From NCBI GenBank assembly GCA_965261455.1, contig OZ253453.1, positions 2,976,001 through 3,040,000 on the forward strand: a stretch of DNA of 64,000 nt. The letters are read 5' to 3'. Source of the stretch: DAOUKH01 sp965261455 (GTDB lineage Bacteria > Chloroflexota > Dehalococcoidia > SHYB01). The notes beneath the pieces were generated by a model. It ran no database searches, had not been told where the DNA came from, and saw nothing but the letters and a program-made list of their open reading frames with translations. Positions 1 through 8,327 of the stretch are shown one piece after another (the first letter of the stretch is position 1; every line of letters begins with the position of its first letter). The position numbers and the translations under genes are program-made.

Positions 1-173
1 ACGCCTACACCGATACCCACGGCAACGCCGGTACCCACGTGGACGCCGGTACCCACGTGGACGCCGGTGCCCACGTGGACGCCTACACCCACGCCCACCC
101 CCACGCCGGCACCTCAGGCCACGGCCACGCCGGTACCCACGGCCACGCCGGTACCCAGGGCAACGCCGACGCC
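1..173 (+). repeat. Tandem DNA repeat coding a Thr-Pro linker
   Basis: Degenerate direct repeats of an 18-bp unit (acgccggtacccacgtgg and variants) plus 6- and 12-bp variants, all multiples of three. They encode TPVPTW/TPTP linker units. The array continues left beyond the window edge. Confidence 0.8.
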
Positions 174-639
174 GGGGTCTGTACAGGGTTGGGAGCTCTT
201 TACCCTTGACCTTGAAACCGGACCGGCTCAGGGGGTTTGGCGGGAAGCTTCGCAATCAACTGACTGGAACTCCTCTACCCAAATGTGGGAGCCCACGGCC
301 CGCATCATCGACATCTACGTTCGCTGCAGTACCGGGCTGGCCACGAGCGAGGCGCTAGATATTTGGGTCGATTGGGGAACCGAGGTCGTGGCCGAGGAAG
401 TCGTCTTCACTTTTGACGACGGAGATGTGGAATACGAGGATTGGATAATCTCTGTCTCAGAGTATGCGCACTTCACGCCCTATCCTTACTTGATGCTGAG
501 CCAAATGTTACAAGCGCGGGAATTCTCCATCGGTACCGATGAAACCGCTTCCAGGGTCTCTGTCGTCACGTCGTTCGATATGGGGGGCCTTCGGAACGCC
601 ATAACGTCGCTTTCCGGATGGACGTGCGGTTTGCCCTAA
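1..639 (+). CDS. Thr-Pro-rich secreted or surface protein, 5' truncated
   Basis: The frame is open from the first base, so the true start and any signal peptide lie outside the window. The first GTG inside the repeat (position 67) is only a repeat valine. The first 60 or so visible residues are a low-complexity Thr-Pro linker of TPVPTW/TPVP units. They are followed by a folded-looking domain of about 150 residues with Trp-rich and acidic stretches and two cysteines. I do not recognise this domain. The same linker type sits just after the lipobox in the lipoproteins at 14205 and 49602, so this is probably also an exported, lipid-anchored protein. It converges with the terminase gene. Confidence 0.75.
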   Translation, partial: TPTPIPTATPVPTWTPVPTWTPVPTWTPTPTPTPTPAPQATATPVPTATPVPRATPTPGSVQGWELFTLDLETGPAQGVWREASQSTDWNSSTQMWEPTARIIDIYVRCSTGLATSEALDIWVDWGTEVVAEEVVFTFDDGDVEYEDWIISVSEYAHFTPYPYLMLSQMLQAREFSIGTDETASRVSVVTSFDMGGLRNAITSLSGWTCGLP

Positions 640-661
640 TTGAAAGCTGCGGCTCTTTCAA
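640..661. terminator. Small hairpin between converging genes
   Basis: Inverted repeat TTGAAAG (640-646) / CTTTCAA (655-661) with an 8-base loop, in the 65-bp gap between two converging genes. It could act as a bidirectional transcription barrier. The stem is short and has no strong T-tract. Confidence 0.3.
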
Positions 662-704
662 CGCCATTCCCGTCGGAGAAGAAGAACCGCCTCCGCCGCC
701 CCGC

Positions 705-2105
705 CTAAAACCAAACCCCAGCGCCCCGCTCCGCGCGCACCTGCGCCTCCAGCGCCAGCGCGAGCGCGTCGGCGACGTCGGGGCTCGGCGCATGGCCCCC
801 CAGACCCCGCTTGTGCACGCGGATCACCCGGTCGCTCTCGACCTCCCACTCGATCTGCGCGAGCTGCGCCGCGAGCTTGCCGCCCGCCGTCAGCGCCGCG
901 CCCCGTGGGAGACAGAGCGCCCCCGCCTCCAGCCGCTCCCGCAGCCGCCAGTACATCTCGGCCAGCTTGTTCTTGAAGTGGACCGACGACCTGCCGTCCG
1001 GCGACGCCCCGAACTTGACCGCGTAGACCCGCACGTCGAGCTCCCGCAGCCGGTCCACCACGCCGCCCCCGACCCCGCCGTCGTCCACCGCGACCGCCAC
1101 CTCGCCGAGCTCGTCCACGATCCCCTTGATCTCGGCCACGGTGCGCATCGTGTCCTGGCCCAGCCAGCGTTGCAGCCGCACCAAACGGTTGCCTTCCAGC
1201 AGCACCGCCGCCGTCTCGTCCTCGCCGCTCCGCGCCACGTCCACGCCCAGGGCGAAGCCGTCGCCCGTGGGCTCGACCTCCGCCGCGCGCTCGGTCCACT
1301 CGTAGCGGATAAGCTGATGGCTCGCCGCCGAGGGGAACTCGCCGAGCACCCGTATCTGATAGAGCGGGCTGCCCTCGCCCCAGTCCCGCGACGCCTCTTC
1401 CACCGCGTCGGGGGTCACCAGACCGGGGACGTCGCCGCCCGTCAGGTTCGGCGTGTCGAACGCCGAGATGTGGAGCCGCCGCCACAGCGCCGCCTGACCG
1501 TGGAAGGCGTCGTGGAACTCCCCCTCCAGCCGCGTCGGGTTCCCGATCGCCAGCACCGCCGCGTTCCCCGCCAGCAGCGACCCCTTGATCGCCTCCCAGT
1601 GCGCCGGCGGGATGCCGCTCGCCTCGTCGAGCAGAAAGACGATCAGGTCGGCGTGGAAGCCTTGGAACCCCTCGGGCCGCGTGTGCTCCGGACTGACCCC
1701 GATGGCGTACCGCCGCGGCCCCAGGTCCCACCGCGGCTGACCCTCGTAGAAGACCCCGCCAAGCGGCACCCGTGCCCGGTAATACGCCGACCGCGCCTCG
1801 CGCCACAGAAGCTCCGTCACCTGCCGCTGCGTCGGCGCGGTCGTCACCACCACGCTCGATGGATGGCAGCGCAGCGCCCACAGCATCAGCCGCGCCGCCA
1901 GCGCCGTCTTGCCCACCCCGTTGCCGCTCCGCACCGCCACCCGCCGCGGCCCCTCGCCGCGCACCGCCGCCGCTATGGCCCGCGCCACTTCCGCCTGCTT
2001 CGCCCACGGCGTCCAACCCAGCGCTTCATGGAAGAAGCGCTCCGGCTCGTGCTGCGAACGGCTCAGGAAGATGCCCGTCTTTTCAGTGTCGCGTTGCTTC
2101 GTCAT
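705..2105 (-). CDS. Phage-type terminase large subunit (TerL-like)
   Basis: 466 aa, usual TerL length. The N-terminal packaging ATPase has Walker A SGNGVGKT (about residues 60-67) and Walker B LIVFLLDE (154-161). The C-terminal RuvC/RNase H-like nuclease has the expected acidic residues: GVDVARSGED (287-296), DDGG (341-344) and PDVADALA near the end. TerL pumps DNA into phage procapsids and cuts concatemers. It overlaps the upstream small-subunit-like gene by 23 bp, so the two are coupled. No portal, capsid or tail gene follows: the next gene is an unrelated converging one. The pair therefore looks like an orphan or domesticated packaging module, or a prophage relic. Both ATPase and nuclease motifs are intact. 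Confidence 0.85.
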   Translation of the reverse strand: MTKQRDTEKTGIFLSRSQHEPERFFHEALGWTPWAKQAEVARAIAAAVRGEGPRRVAVRSGNGVGKTALAARLMLWALRCHPSSVVVTTAPTQRQVTELLWREARSAYYRARVPLGGVFYEGQPRWDLGPRRYAIGVSPEHTRPEGFQGFHADLIVFLLDEASGIPPAHWEAIKGSLLAGNAAVLAIGNPTRLEGEFHDAFHGQAALWRRLHISAFDTPNLTGGDVPGLVTPDAVEEASRDWGEGSPLYQIRVLGEFPSAASHQLIRYEWTERAAEVEPTGDGFALGVDVARSGEDETAAVLLEGNRLVRLQRWLGQDTMRTVAEIKGIVDELGEVAVAVDDGGVGGGVVDRLRELDVRVYAVKFGASPDGRSSVHFKNKLAEMYWRLRERLEAGALCLPRGAALTAGGKLAAQLAQIEWEVESDRVIRVHKRGLGGHAPSPDVADALALALEAQVRAERGAGVWF

Positions 2106-2754
2106 TCGACTCCTCGACGATCCGCTCCAGGTCGTCCCACGTCATCCCGGACTTCCCCTTGGCCGGCATCTGCTTCCCCGCGCGCCCGTACTTCTCGGGA
2201 AGCTCCCCCTGCGCCTTGAACCGGAGCAGCCCCAGGTTCTTACCCTTGTTGATCTGTTCCATGATCTTCTGCTCGATCCGGTCGTGGAAACGGAGCTTGG
2301 CCTCTTCGTAACGCGCCCGGAACCGCTTGCTCGACTTGGTCCACTGCTCAAACTTCTGCAGCGTGATCCCTGCCCTGTCGCACGCCCCCGTCACCGTCCC
2401 GACCCGTGCGAACTCGTCGAAGAAGAGCCGCTTCCGCTCTCCCGCCGTGACGCTGGGCGGCGGCGTGGGCGCGGCCGCCGCCGCCGCCCGTGCATCGACC
2501 ATCTGCTTCGCCTCGTTGAACAACTTGCGGAACGCCTCGTCATCAAGCCGCCAACGCGACAACGTCCAACGCGAGACCCCCACTGCGTCCAGTCCGGCAA
2601 TCTTGTCCCCCGTCCGCACGAACGTCTCCAGAAAAACCTGCTTCCGCTCCGCCGTGAGGTGCCAACCCCGGTTCTTTCGCCGCCGCCGCACCTCCGGCGC
2701 CGCCTCCACCGCCCCCGCCTCCGTCGTCGCCTCCACCTGCTCCTCGCTCGACAT
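2083..2754 (-). CDS. Terminase small-subunit-like DNA-binding protein
   Basis: 223 aa from ATG 2754, which has AGAGGT just upstream. The open frame extends further upstream only into dispersed repeats, so the longer start is rejected. It contains two helix-turn-helix-like modules, about residues 24-60 (KIAGLDAVGVSRWTLSRW) and 95-130 (TGACDRAGITLQKFEQW), separated by an Ala/Pro linker. The C-terminus is basic, then acidic. Tandem HTH proteins directly upstream of TerL are typical small terminases that recognise packaging sites. The assignment rests mainly on this arrangement and the 23-bp overlap with the terminase gene. A phage regulatory protein is the alternative. Confidence 0.65.
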   Translation of the reverse strand: MSSEEQVEATTEAGAVEAAPEVRRRRKNRGWHLTAERKQVFLETFVRTGDKIAGLDAVGVSRWTLSRWRLDDEAFRKLFNEAKQMVDARAAAAAAPTPPPSVTAGERKRLFFDEFARVGTVTGACDRAGITLQKFEQWTKSSKRFRARYEEAKLRFHDRIEQKIMEQINKGKNLGLLRFKAQGELPEKYGRAGKQMPAKGKSGMTWDDLERIVEESNDEATRH

Positions 2755-2794
2755 ACCTCTTCTCTCCTCCCCGTCCTTCCCGCCCGCACCCGTC

Positions 2795-3000
2795 ATTCCC
2801 GCGAAAGCGGGAATCCACTCCCCCTCCCGTAGGGGCGATTCGAGAATCGCCCTCCCCTCCGGCTCTCCCCTTTGTGGAAGACTGACGAACGGCGGGGGCG
2901 GGGCAATACCTAAACCTCCCCCGCAGGGGGAGCCACCGCAAACTCTCCCCCTCTGGGGGAGACTGAGAGAGGGCGGGGGTGGGGCATCCACCCAACCTCC
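2795..3000. repeat. Dispersed palindromic repeat cluster
   Basis: A string of short palindromes: attcccgcgaaagcgggaat near 2798-2818, gggcgattcgagaatcgccc near 2833-2852, and a ctccccctctgggggag unit near 2944-2962 flanked by actgagagaggg. The last unit recurs inverted at about 14.9, 15.1, 21.7-21.9 and 42.6 kb. It looks like REP/BIME-type intergenic repeats. No gene is seen here. Confidence 0.7.
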
Positions 3001-3022
3001 CCCTCCGCGACACCCTTAAACG

Positions 3023-3053
3023 CGAAGACCCGCTCGCGGGGAGCGGGTCTTCG
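3023..3053. terminator. Perfect 13-bp hairpin
   Basis: CGAAGACCCGCTC (3023-3035) pairs perfectly with GAGCGGGTCTTCG (3041-3053) around a 5-base loop. There is no clear T-tract on either side, so it may be a repeat element rather than an intrinsic terminator. A related but imperfect hairpin is at 43709-43740. Confidence 0.4.
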
Positions 3054-3246
3054 ACGGGCTCGCGGAGGGCCGGTTTGGGCCGTCCGCGGTAAAGAACATA
3101 CGTTCGCTAAGGTAACGATAAACCCCCTTGACAAGCCCTGTCAAGTATCATTTCGCCCCGAAATCCGTTTTCGCGGGGAATCCGTCAAGTATCATGGAGA
3201 CAGAAAATCCGCCGCGCCGACCGCGGCTTCTCGAAGGAGACCCCCA

Positions 3247-3432
3247 ATGCCCATCATCCGAGTCGAAATGTGGAGCGGCCGCTCCAAAGAACAAAAAGCC
3301 GAGCTCGCCGAAGCCCTCACCGACGCCATGGTCCGCATCGGCAACACCTCCGCCGACCACACCATCGTCATCTTCCAAGACATCGACAAAGAGGACTGGG
3401 CCGAAGGCGGCAAGCTCGCCTCCGAGTTCTAG
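3247..3432 (+). CDS. 4-oxalocrotonate tautomerase family protein
   Basis: 61 aa, the usual size of this family. The start Met is followed directly by Pro (MPIIRVEMW), which becomes the catalytic N-terminal proline after Met removal. GRSKEQKAELAEALTDAM matches the family's helix 1. These small enzymes form hexamers and tautomerise or hydrate unsaturated keto-acids. GGAG lies 8 nt before the ATG. An imperfect 12-bp direct repeat (gtcaagtatcat) lies upstream at about 3140 and 3184. It stands alone, with no visible pathway partners. Confidence 0.9.
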   Translation: MPIIRVEMWSGRSKEQKAELAEALTDAMVRIGNTSADHTIVIFQDIDKEDWAEGGKLASEF

Positions 3433-3497
3433 GCGCGGCCCTCGCGGGCGCCCGTCCCCTTACTCCCTGCCCACCCCTCCGGCACCGGCGCCCTTCC

Positions 3498-3596
3498 CTC
3501 CCGTAGGGGCGCCCCTTGTGGGCGCCCGTCCCCGGTCGAAGAACGCCACCGCCGGAGACAGCTCTAGGGCAACCACAAGGGTTGCCCCTACGGGAG
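3498..3596. repeat. 99-bp palindromic repeat, copy 1
   Basis: Exactly 99 bp, bounded by the 12-bp terminal inverted repeat CTCCCGTAGGGG / CCCCTACGGGAG. The inner part is also palindromic (gcgccccttgtgggcgc; agggcaaccacaagggttgccct). It lies directly upstream of the conserved part of the transposase gene. Confidence 0.9.
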
Positions 3597-4231
3597 GACC
3601 GCCCACGGACTACGACCCCGGCCTGCCCCGCCGCCGCTCGGTCCGCCTGAAGGCATACGACTACGCCCAGCCCGGGGCCTACTTCGTCACCGTAGTCACC
3701 CAGGACCGCCTCTGCCTCTTCGGCGAAATGGCCGACGGCGAGGTACGCCTCAACGAGGCGGGCCGGTTGATCGGCAAGTTCTGGGAGTCGCTGCCTGATC
3801 GCTTTGCCGGGATCGCCCTCGACCTATTCGTCGTGATGCCAAACCACATCCACGGGGTCATCGCGATTGACCCTCCCGTAGGGGCGCCCCTTGTGGGCGC
3901 CCGTCCCCGGTCGGGGAACGCCGCCCCCGGGGACCGCCCCAGGGCAACCACAAGGGTTGCCCCTACGGGAGGGGGCGGCGGCTATGCCTTGAGCGACGTG
4001 ATCGGCGCGTACAAGTCTTTGACCACGGCCGAGTATGCCCGGCGCGTGATGGCTGACGGATGGCCGTCGTTCCTTGGACGCCTATGGCAGCGCAACTACT
4101 ACGAGCACATCGTCCGTGGCGAAGATGACATGGAGCGTATCCGGGCCTACATTCACGACAATCCCTTGAAATGGGACCTGGACAGCGAAAACCCCGCCGT
4201 AGCCGCCGCACAAGGGCGCCGCCTCCCGTAG
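3518..4231 (+). CDS. REP-associated tyrosine transposase (Y1/RAYT family)
   Basis: Single-strand HUH transposase of the IS200-like Y1 family. Family-like sequence begins at LPRRRSVRLKAYDY (codon 3623) and continues YFVTVVTQDRLCLFGE. The HUH motif is MPNHIHGVI. Near the end come FLGRLWQRNYYEHIVR and RAYIHDNPLKW, whose Tyr is the probable nucleophile. Homologues would be expected to start just before PRRRS, where a CTG now stands. The GTG at 3518 lies inside repeat copy 1 and is the nearest standard start, so the start is uncertain. A 99-bp (33-codon) repeat interrupts the frame without breaking it, between the HUH strand and YALSDVIGAYKS. The stop TAG lies in repeat copy 3. Such enzymes are thought to spread REP elements. 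Confidence 0.75.
   Translation: MGARPRSKNATAGDSSRATTRVAPTGGPPTDYDPGLPRRRSVRLKAYDYAQPGAYFVTVVTQDRLCLFGEMADGEVRLNEAGRLIGKFWESLPDRFAGIALDLFVVMPNHIHGVIAIDPPVGAPLVGARPRSGNAAPGDRPRATTRVAPTGGGGGYALSDVIGAYKSLTTAEYARRVMADGWPSFLGRLWQRNYYEHIVRGEDDMERIRAYIHDNPLKWDLDSENPAVAAAQGRRLP
3873..3971. repeat. 99-bp palindromic repeat, copy 2, inside the transposase gene
   Basis: Same 99-bp length and same 12-bp ends as copies 1 and 3. It sits inside the transposase coding sequence and adds 33 codons without a stop, so the reading frame is kept. Confidence 0.9.
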
Positions 4232-4321
4232 GGGCGCCCCTTGTGGGCGCCCGCTCCCGGTCGGGGAACGCCACCGCCGGAAACCGCTCCAGGGCAACCA
4301 CAAGGGTTGCCCCTACGGGAG
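4223..4321. repeat. 99-bp palindromic repeat, copy 3
   Basis: Same 99-bp unit and ends. Its left end supplies the TAG stop of the transposase gene (4229-4231). Confidence 0.9.
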
Positions 4322-4376
4322 CCTTCGGCGGGCTACGTCTTGGGAGACGTAGCCCCGCACAGGGGTTGCGGGACGA

Positions 4377-4405
4377 TTGACCGGTTCGGGGGCGTGTGCT
4401 ACGCT
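4377..4405 (+). promoter_or_regulatory. Sigma-70-type promoter for the tRNA genes
   Basis: TTGACC (4377-4382), a 17-nt spacer, then TACGCT (4400-4405). It ends 23 nt before the tRNA-Lys gene. The -35 hexamer is the same as that of the purF promoter at 8231. Confidence 0.55.
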
Positions 4406-4428
4406 CCGCGCTCCATCGGGTGGGTCCG

Positions 4429-4504
4429 GGGCCGCTAGCTCAATTGGTAGAGCAACTGACTCTTAATCAGTAGGTTACAGGTTCGATTCCTGTGCGGCTC
4501 ACCA
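4429..4504 (+). tRNA. tRNA-Lys (anticodon CTT)
   Basis: Full cloverleaf: acceptor GGGCCGC pairs with GCGGCTC (one G-U pair), D-arm GCTC/GAGC, anticodon stem ACTGA/TCAGT with loop CTCTTAA (anticodon CTT), T-arm ACAGG TTCGATT CCTGT. Discriminator A is followed by an encoded CCA. Confidence 0.97.
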
Positions 4505-4538
4505 TCGCAGCAGGTTCGGACGCTGGCCCGGCCGCGAT

Positions 4539-4620
4539 GGGGAAGTGTCGGAATTGGCAGACGAGCATGATTTAGGATCATGTGCCGAAAGGCGTAGGAG
4601 TTCGAGTCTCCTCTTCCCCA
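4539..4620 (+). tRNA. tRNA-Leu (anticodon TAG)
   Basis: Acceptor GGGGAAG pairs with CTTCCCC. Anticodon stem CATGA/TCATG has loop TTTAGGA (anticodon TAG). There is a long class II variable arm, and T-arm AGGAG TTCGAGT CTCCT. CCA is not encoded. It is 34 nt after tRNA-Lys and probably co-transcribed with it. Confidence 0.96.
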
Positions 4621-4739
4621 CTTCCAAAAAATTACACACGCCGAGCACGTTACGCGCGAACATGGTATAAGGTAAGCTGGGTCGGGCGGGCCGCCGGATG
4701 CACCCGCCGACAGATTAGGTCCAGGCGAGGAGGTCGGAA

Positions 4740-5812
<1,073 letters not shown>

Positions 5813-5816
<4 letters not shown>

Positions 5817-6880
5817 CGCAGGAAGCCGCCACCCGAGACACCACACGAGACGCACGAGAGGCCGCACGAGACGCCGCCGCCGGTGGCGGCCGGGCCGCCG
5901 CCCACGGCGAAGTCCTGCTTGAGGTCCGCAACCTCAAGATGTACTTCCCCGTGACCCAGGGGATCATCTTCCAGCGGAAGGTCGCCGATATCAAAGCCGT
6001 AGACGGCGTCAGTTTCCACATCAACCGCGGCGAGACCTTGGGCCTCGTCGGCGAGAGCGGATGCGGCAAGACCACCACGGGCAGGGCCATTCTCCAGCTC
6101 TACCAGCCCACCGACGGCTCGGTGACCTACGATGGCCGCGACCTCACCGCGATGCGGCCGGCCGAGATGCGGACCATGCGGCAGCGGATGCAGATCATCT
6201 TCCAAGACCCCTACGGCTCCCTGAACCCCCGCATGACCGCGGGCGGCATCATCGGCGAGCCGCTGGTGATCCATCACCTCGCCGCCACTAAGGAAGAGCG
6301 CAACGCGCGGGTCGAAGAACTGCTCACCATTGTGGGGCTCAACCCCCACATGAAGGACCGCTACCCCCACGAGTTCTCCGGCGGTCAGCGCCAGCGCATC
6401 GGCGTCGCCCGGGCGCTCGCGGTGCAGCCCGACCTGATCGTCTGCGACGAGCCGGTCTCGGCGCTGGACGTCTCGATTCAAGCCCAGATCATCAACCTGC
6501 TCGAAGAGCTTCAAGAGCAGTTCGGCCTGACCTACCTGTTCATCGCCCACGACCTCGCCGTTGTCCGTCACATCAGCGACCGCATTGCCGTCATGTACCT
6601 CGGCAAGGTCATGGAGCTCGCCGACCGCAACGAGCTCTACGAGAATCCGCTGCACCCCTACACCAAGGCGTTGCTCTCCGCCGTCCCGGTCCCCGACCCC
6701 GTGGTCGAGGCCAAGCGCGAGCGCATCGTCCTGCAAGGCGACGTGCCGAGCCCGCTCAACCCCCCCAGCGGCTGCGTCTTCCACACGCGCTGCCCCATCG
6801 CCGTCGATGTCTGCAAGGAGCAGATACCGGAGTGGCGCGAGATGGGCAAGAACCACTTCGTCGCCTGCCACCGCGTCTAG
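5813..6880 (+). CDS. Oligopeptide/dipeptide ABC transporter ATPase, OppF/DppF type
   Basis: 355 aa, translationally coupled to the OppD-type gene. An N-terminal Ala/Arg-rich stretch of about 30 residues precedes the ABC domain: Walker A GESGCGKT, Q-loop IIFQDPYGSLNPR, signature FSGGQRQR, Walker B LIVCDEP, H-loop FIAHDLAVVR. The C-terminal extension has LHPYTKALLSAVPVPDP and a cysteine cluster (GCVFHTRCPIAVDVC). The IIFQRKVADIKAVDGVSF start of the nucleotide-binding domain is typical of the F subunit. It forms a heterodimer with the upstream ATPase. A possible terminator follows at 6909. Confidence 0.9.
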
Positions 6881-6908
6881 ACGCGCATTCCACGTACGGC
6901 ACCTTCGA

Positions 6909-6937
6909 GGGCGCCCCGATCGCGGCACCCTTGTTTT
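6909..6937 (+). terminator. Possible terminator after the ATPase pair
   Basis: GGGCGCC (6909-6915) pairs with GGCACCC (6924-6930) with one mismatch, followed by TTGTTTTG. It lies 28 nt after the OppF-type stop. Confidence 0.4.
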
Positions 6938-7144
6938 GCCGTTGCCCCTCTCCTTTGGGACACGCGTGCGTGACCCGCTTGGCGGCATCAAACAAATCAT
7001 TATCTACTTGACGTTTTCTAGCAGGGGTGCCAAGATCACGCTATGCGGTTGGGAGGGCTGCCTTAGCGGTCCGTTGAGACATGGTTCTCGCCCGGCCGCC
7101 TTTTTCTTTGACACCTGCCGCGTCTGCGGCATGGAGTGGCCGGA

Positions 7145-7801
7145 ATGATGAGCAACCTCATGAGCACCTCGAGGGAGTTGATCCTGGCCGCCCTTGACCT
7201 CTTCATCGACCTCCTGCTCCTCCTGGGCGAGGGAGACCGCAAGATCAGGCCAACGCAACGCATCAGCCTCGGGAAGCACAAGCCGAGGCTGTACAAGCGC
7301 CAGGGCGGGAAGTGTCGGTATTGCGGGATCAGAAGGCGTAAGACCGGCCTCCAGGTCGACCACGTCGAGCCGGTCGTCATGGGCGGGAGCAACGCGTACG
7401 AGAACCTCCAGCTCCTATGCCCCCCGTGCAACCAGCGCAAGGGGTTTCAGAGCGATGCCGAGTTCCGCCAGCGCCATAAGTCCCTGTTGCCCGCCGACCA
7501 AAGGATTCCGCGCGAGCCCATCGCGCAGGAGAGGTTCAGGGCCGTGACGAAGCGCACGACCGAGAGCCAACGGATCAAGCAGTTCCGCAAGTCCAAGTAC
7601 CTGAGCCCGCGGGAGAGGATTACCGGCGGCGCGACGGTCACGGCGGGCGCGGTATTCGTGGTGCTCCTCTTGGCGTTGTCGTCGGCGGGGCTTTCCGGCG
7701 TGGGCCTCCTGATCCTGCCGGTCCTCGTGGCAGGACCGATCTGGGGCGGCATCTACCTGAGGGCGTCCCACACGGACAAGCTCGTGGAGCCGGGCGCATA
7801 G
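7145..7801 (+). CDS. HNH nuclease-domain protein with C-terminal membrane segments
   Basis: 218 aa from ATG 7145 (GGAG 8 nt upstream; a GTG three codons earlier at 7136 is the alternative). The N-terminus has a hydrophobic helix (LILAALDLFIDLLLLL). A zinc-bound HNH domain follows: CRYCGIRRRKTG, QVDHVEPVVMGGSNAYENL and LCPPCNQRKG. A basic linker leads to two adjacent hydrophobic segments (GAVFVVLLLALSSAGLSG and VGLLILPVLVAGPIWGG), so the C-terminus is probably in the membrane. HNH domains cleave DNA or RNA; membrane-tailed versions are uncommon, and some act in defence systems. There is no homing or restriction partner here. Its role is unknown. Confidence 0.7.
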   Translation: MMSNLMSTSRELILAALDLFIDLLLLLGEGDRKIRPTQRISLGKHKPRLYKRQGGKCRYCGIRRRKTGLQVDHVEPVVMGGSNAYENLQLLCPPCNQRKGFQSDAEFRQRHKSLLPADQRIPREPIAQERFRAVTKRTTESQRIKQFRKSKYLSPRERITGGATVTAGAVFVVLLLALSSAGLSGVGLLILPVLVAGPIWGGIYLRASHTDKLVEPGA

Positions 7802-7817
7802 CTGCCAGGAGGAACCC

Positions 7818-8069
7818 ATGGCCTACGTCCTGTACGTCAACCGCTCCGCCCCCTCCGTGCGGGTCCACCGGGCCGGCTGCACCCACCTGCGGAAGCACGG
7901 CGGCGTCAGCCGGACGCCGACGCCCTCCGGGTTCTACGTCGATGGCCTCGGGACTTTCTGGCAGGCCATGGCGCTCGGCAGATGGCTGTGCCTGCACATC
8001 ACGCACCCGCTCCGGTTCCGCCTGAATCCCGGCGGCATGTGCCGCCGGTGCACTCCGCGGCCCTTGTGA
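7818..8069 (+). CDS. Small hypothetical protein
   Basis: 83 aa with a strong AGGAGG site before ATG 7818, 16 nt after the HNH-protein stop, so probably co-transcribed. It has a pair CTHLRKHGG ... MCRRCTPRP that could bind a metal, plus VHRAGC near the N-terminus. There is no membrane segment. I do not recognise the family. Confidence 0.55.
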   Translation: MAYVLYVNRSAPSVRVHRAGCTHLRKHGGVSRTPTPSGFYVDGLGTFWQAMALGRWLCLHITHPLRFRLNPGGMCRRCTPRPL

Positions 8070-8230
8070 ACCCCTCCTGGAGCGGGTCGGTTCCGGGCTG
8101 AAGCACAGGTGTTGCTGAGCCTCTTGCCTGCATCGAGGAGATGGGTGATCGGATCGCGTCGCCGCAAGACCTCGACCTCGGCCAGCGTCTCGTCTCGCTC
8201 GCGGAGCGCCTCGGCAACGCCCCCGTGCGT

Positions 8231-8260
8231 TTGACCCTTGCTGATAAGGGCGTCTATACT
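8231..8260 (+). promoter_or_regulatory. Sigma-70-type promoter of the purF operon
   Basis: TTGACC (8231-8236), an 18-nt spacer, then TATACT (8255-8260). Transcription would start near 8267, about 60 nt before the purF start chosen here. Confidence 0.65.
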
Positions 8261-8327
8261 GAGACCCCCGTTCCTTGGTGGCTTCGATTCTCCCGAACGC
8301 TCGGCTGCGGCGCAGCTTAAGGAACAC

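Noticed and set aside
618..2219. Long open frames on the strand opposite the terminase gene
   Set aside because: High GC makes antisense frames open by chance. They are Arg/Pro/His-rich with no recognisable motifs, while the minus-strand protein has clear ATPase and nuclease motifs. The same applies to antisense frames at 4650-5867, 8964-10826, 23503-25548, 31623-33476 and 37636-39519.
3128..3622. A longer transposase starting at TTG 3128
   Set aside because: It would run through the tautomerase gene in another frame and through repeat copy 1. The translated part is low-complexity Ser/Pro/Arg sequence without family similarity.
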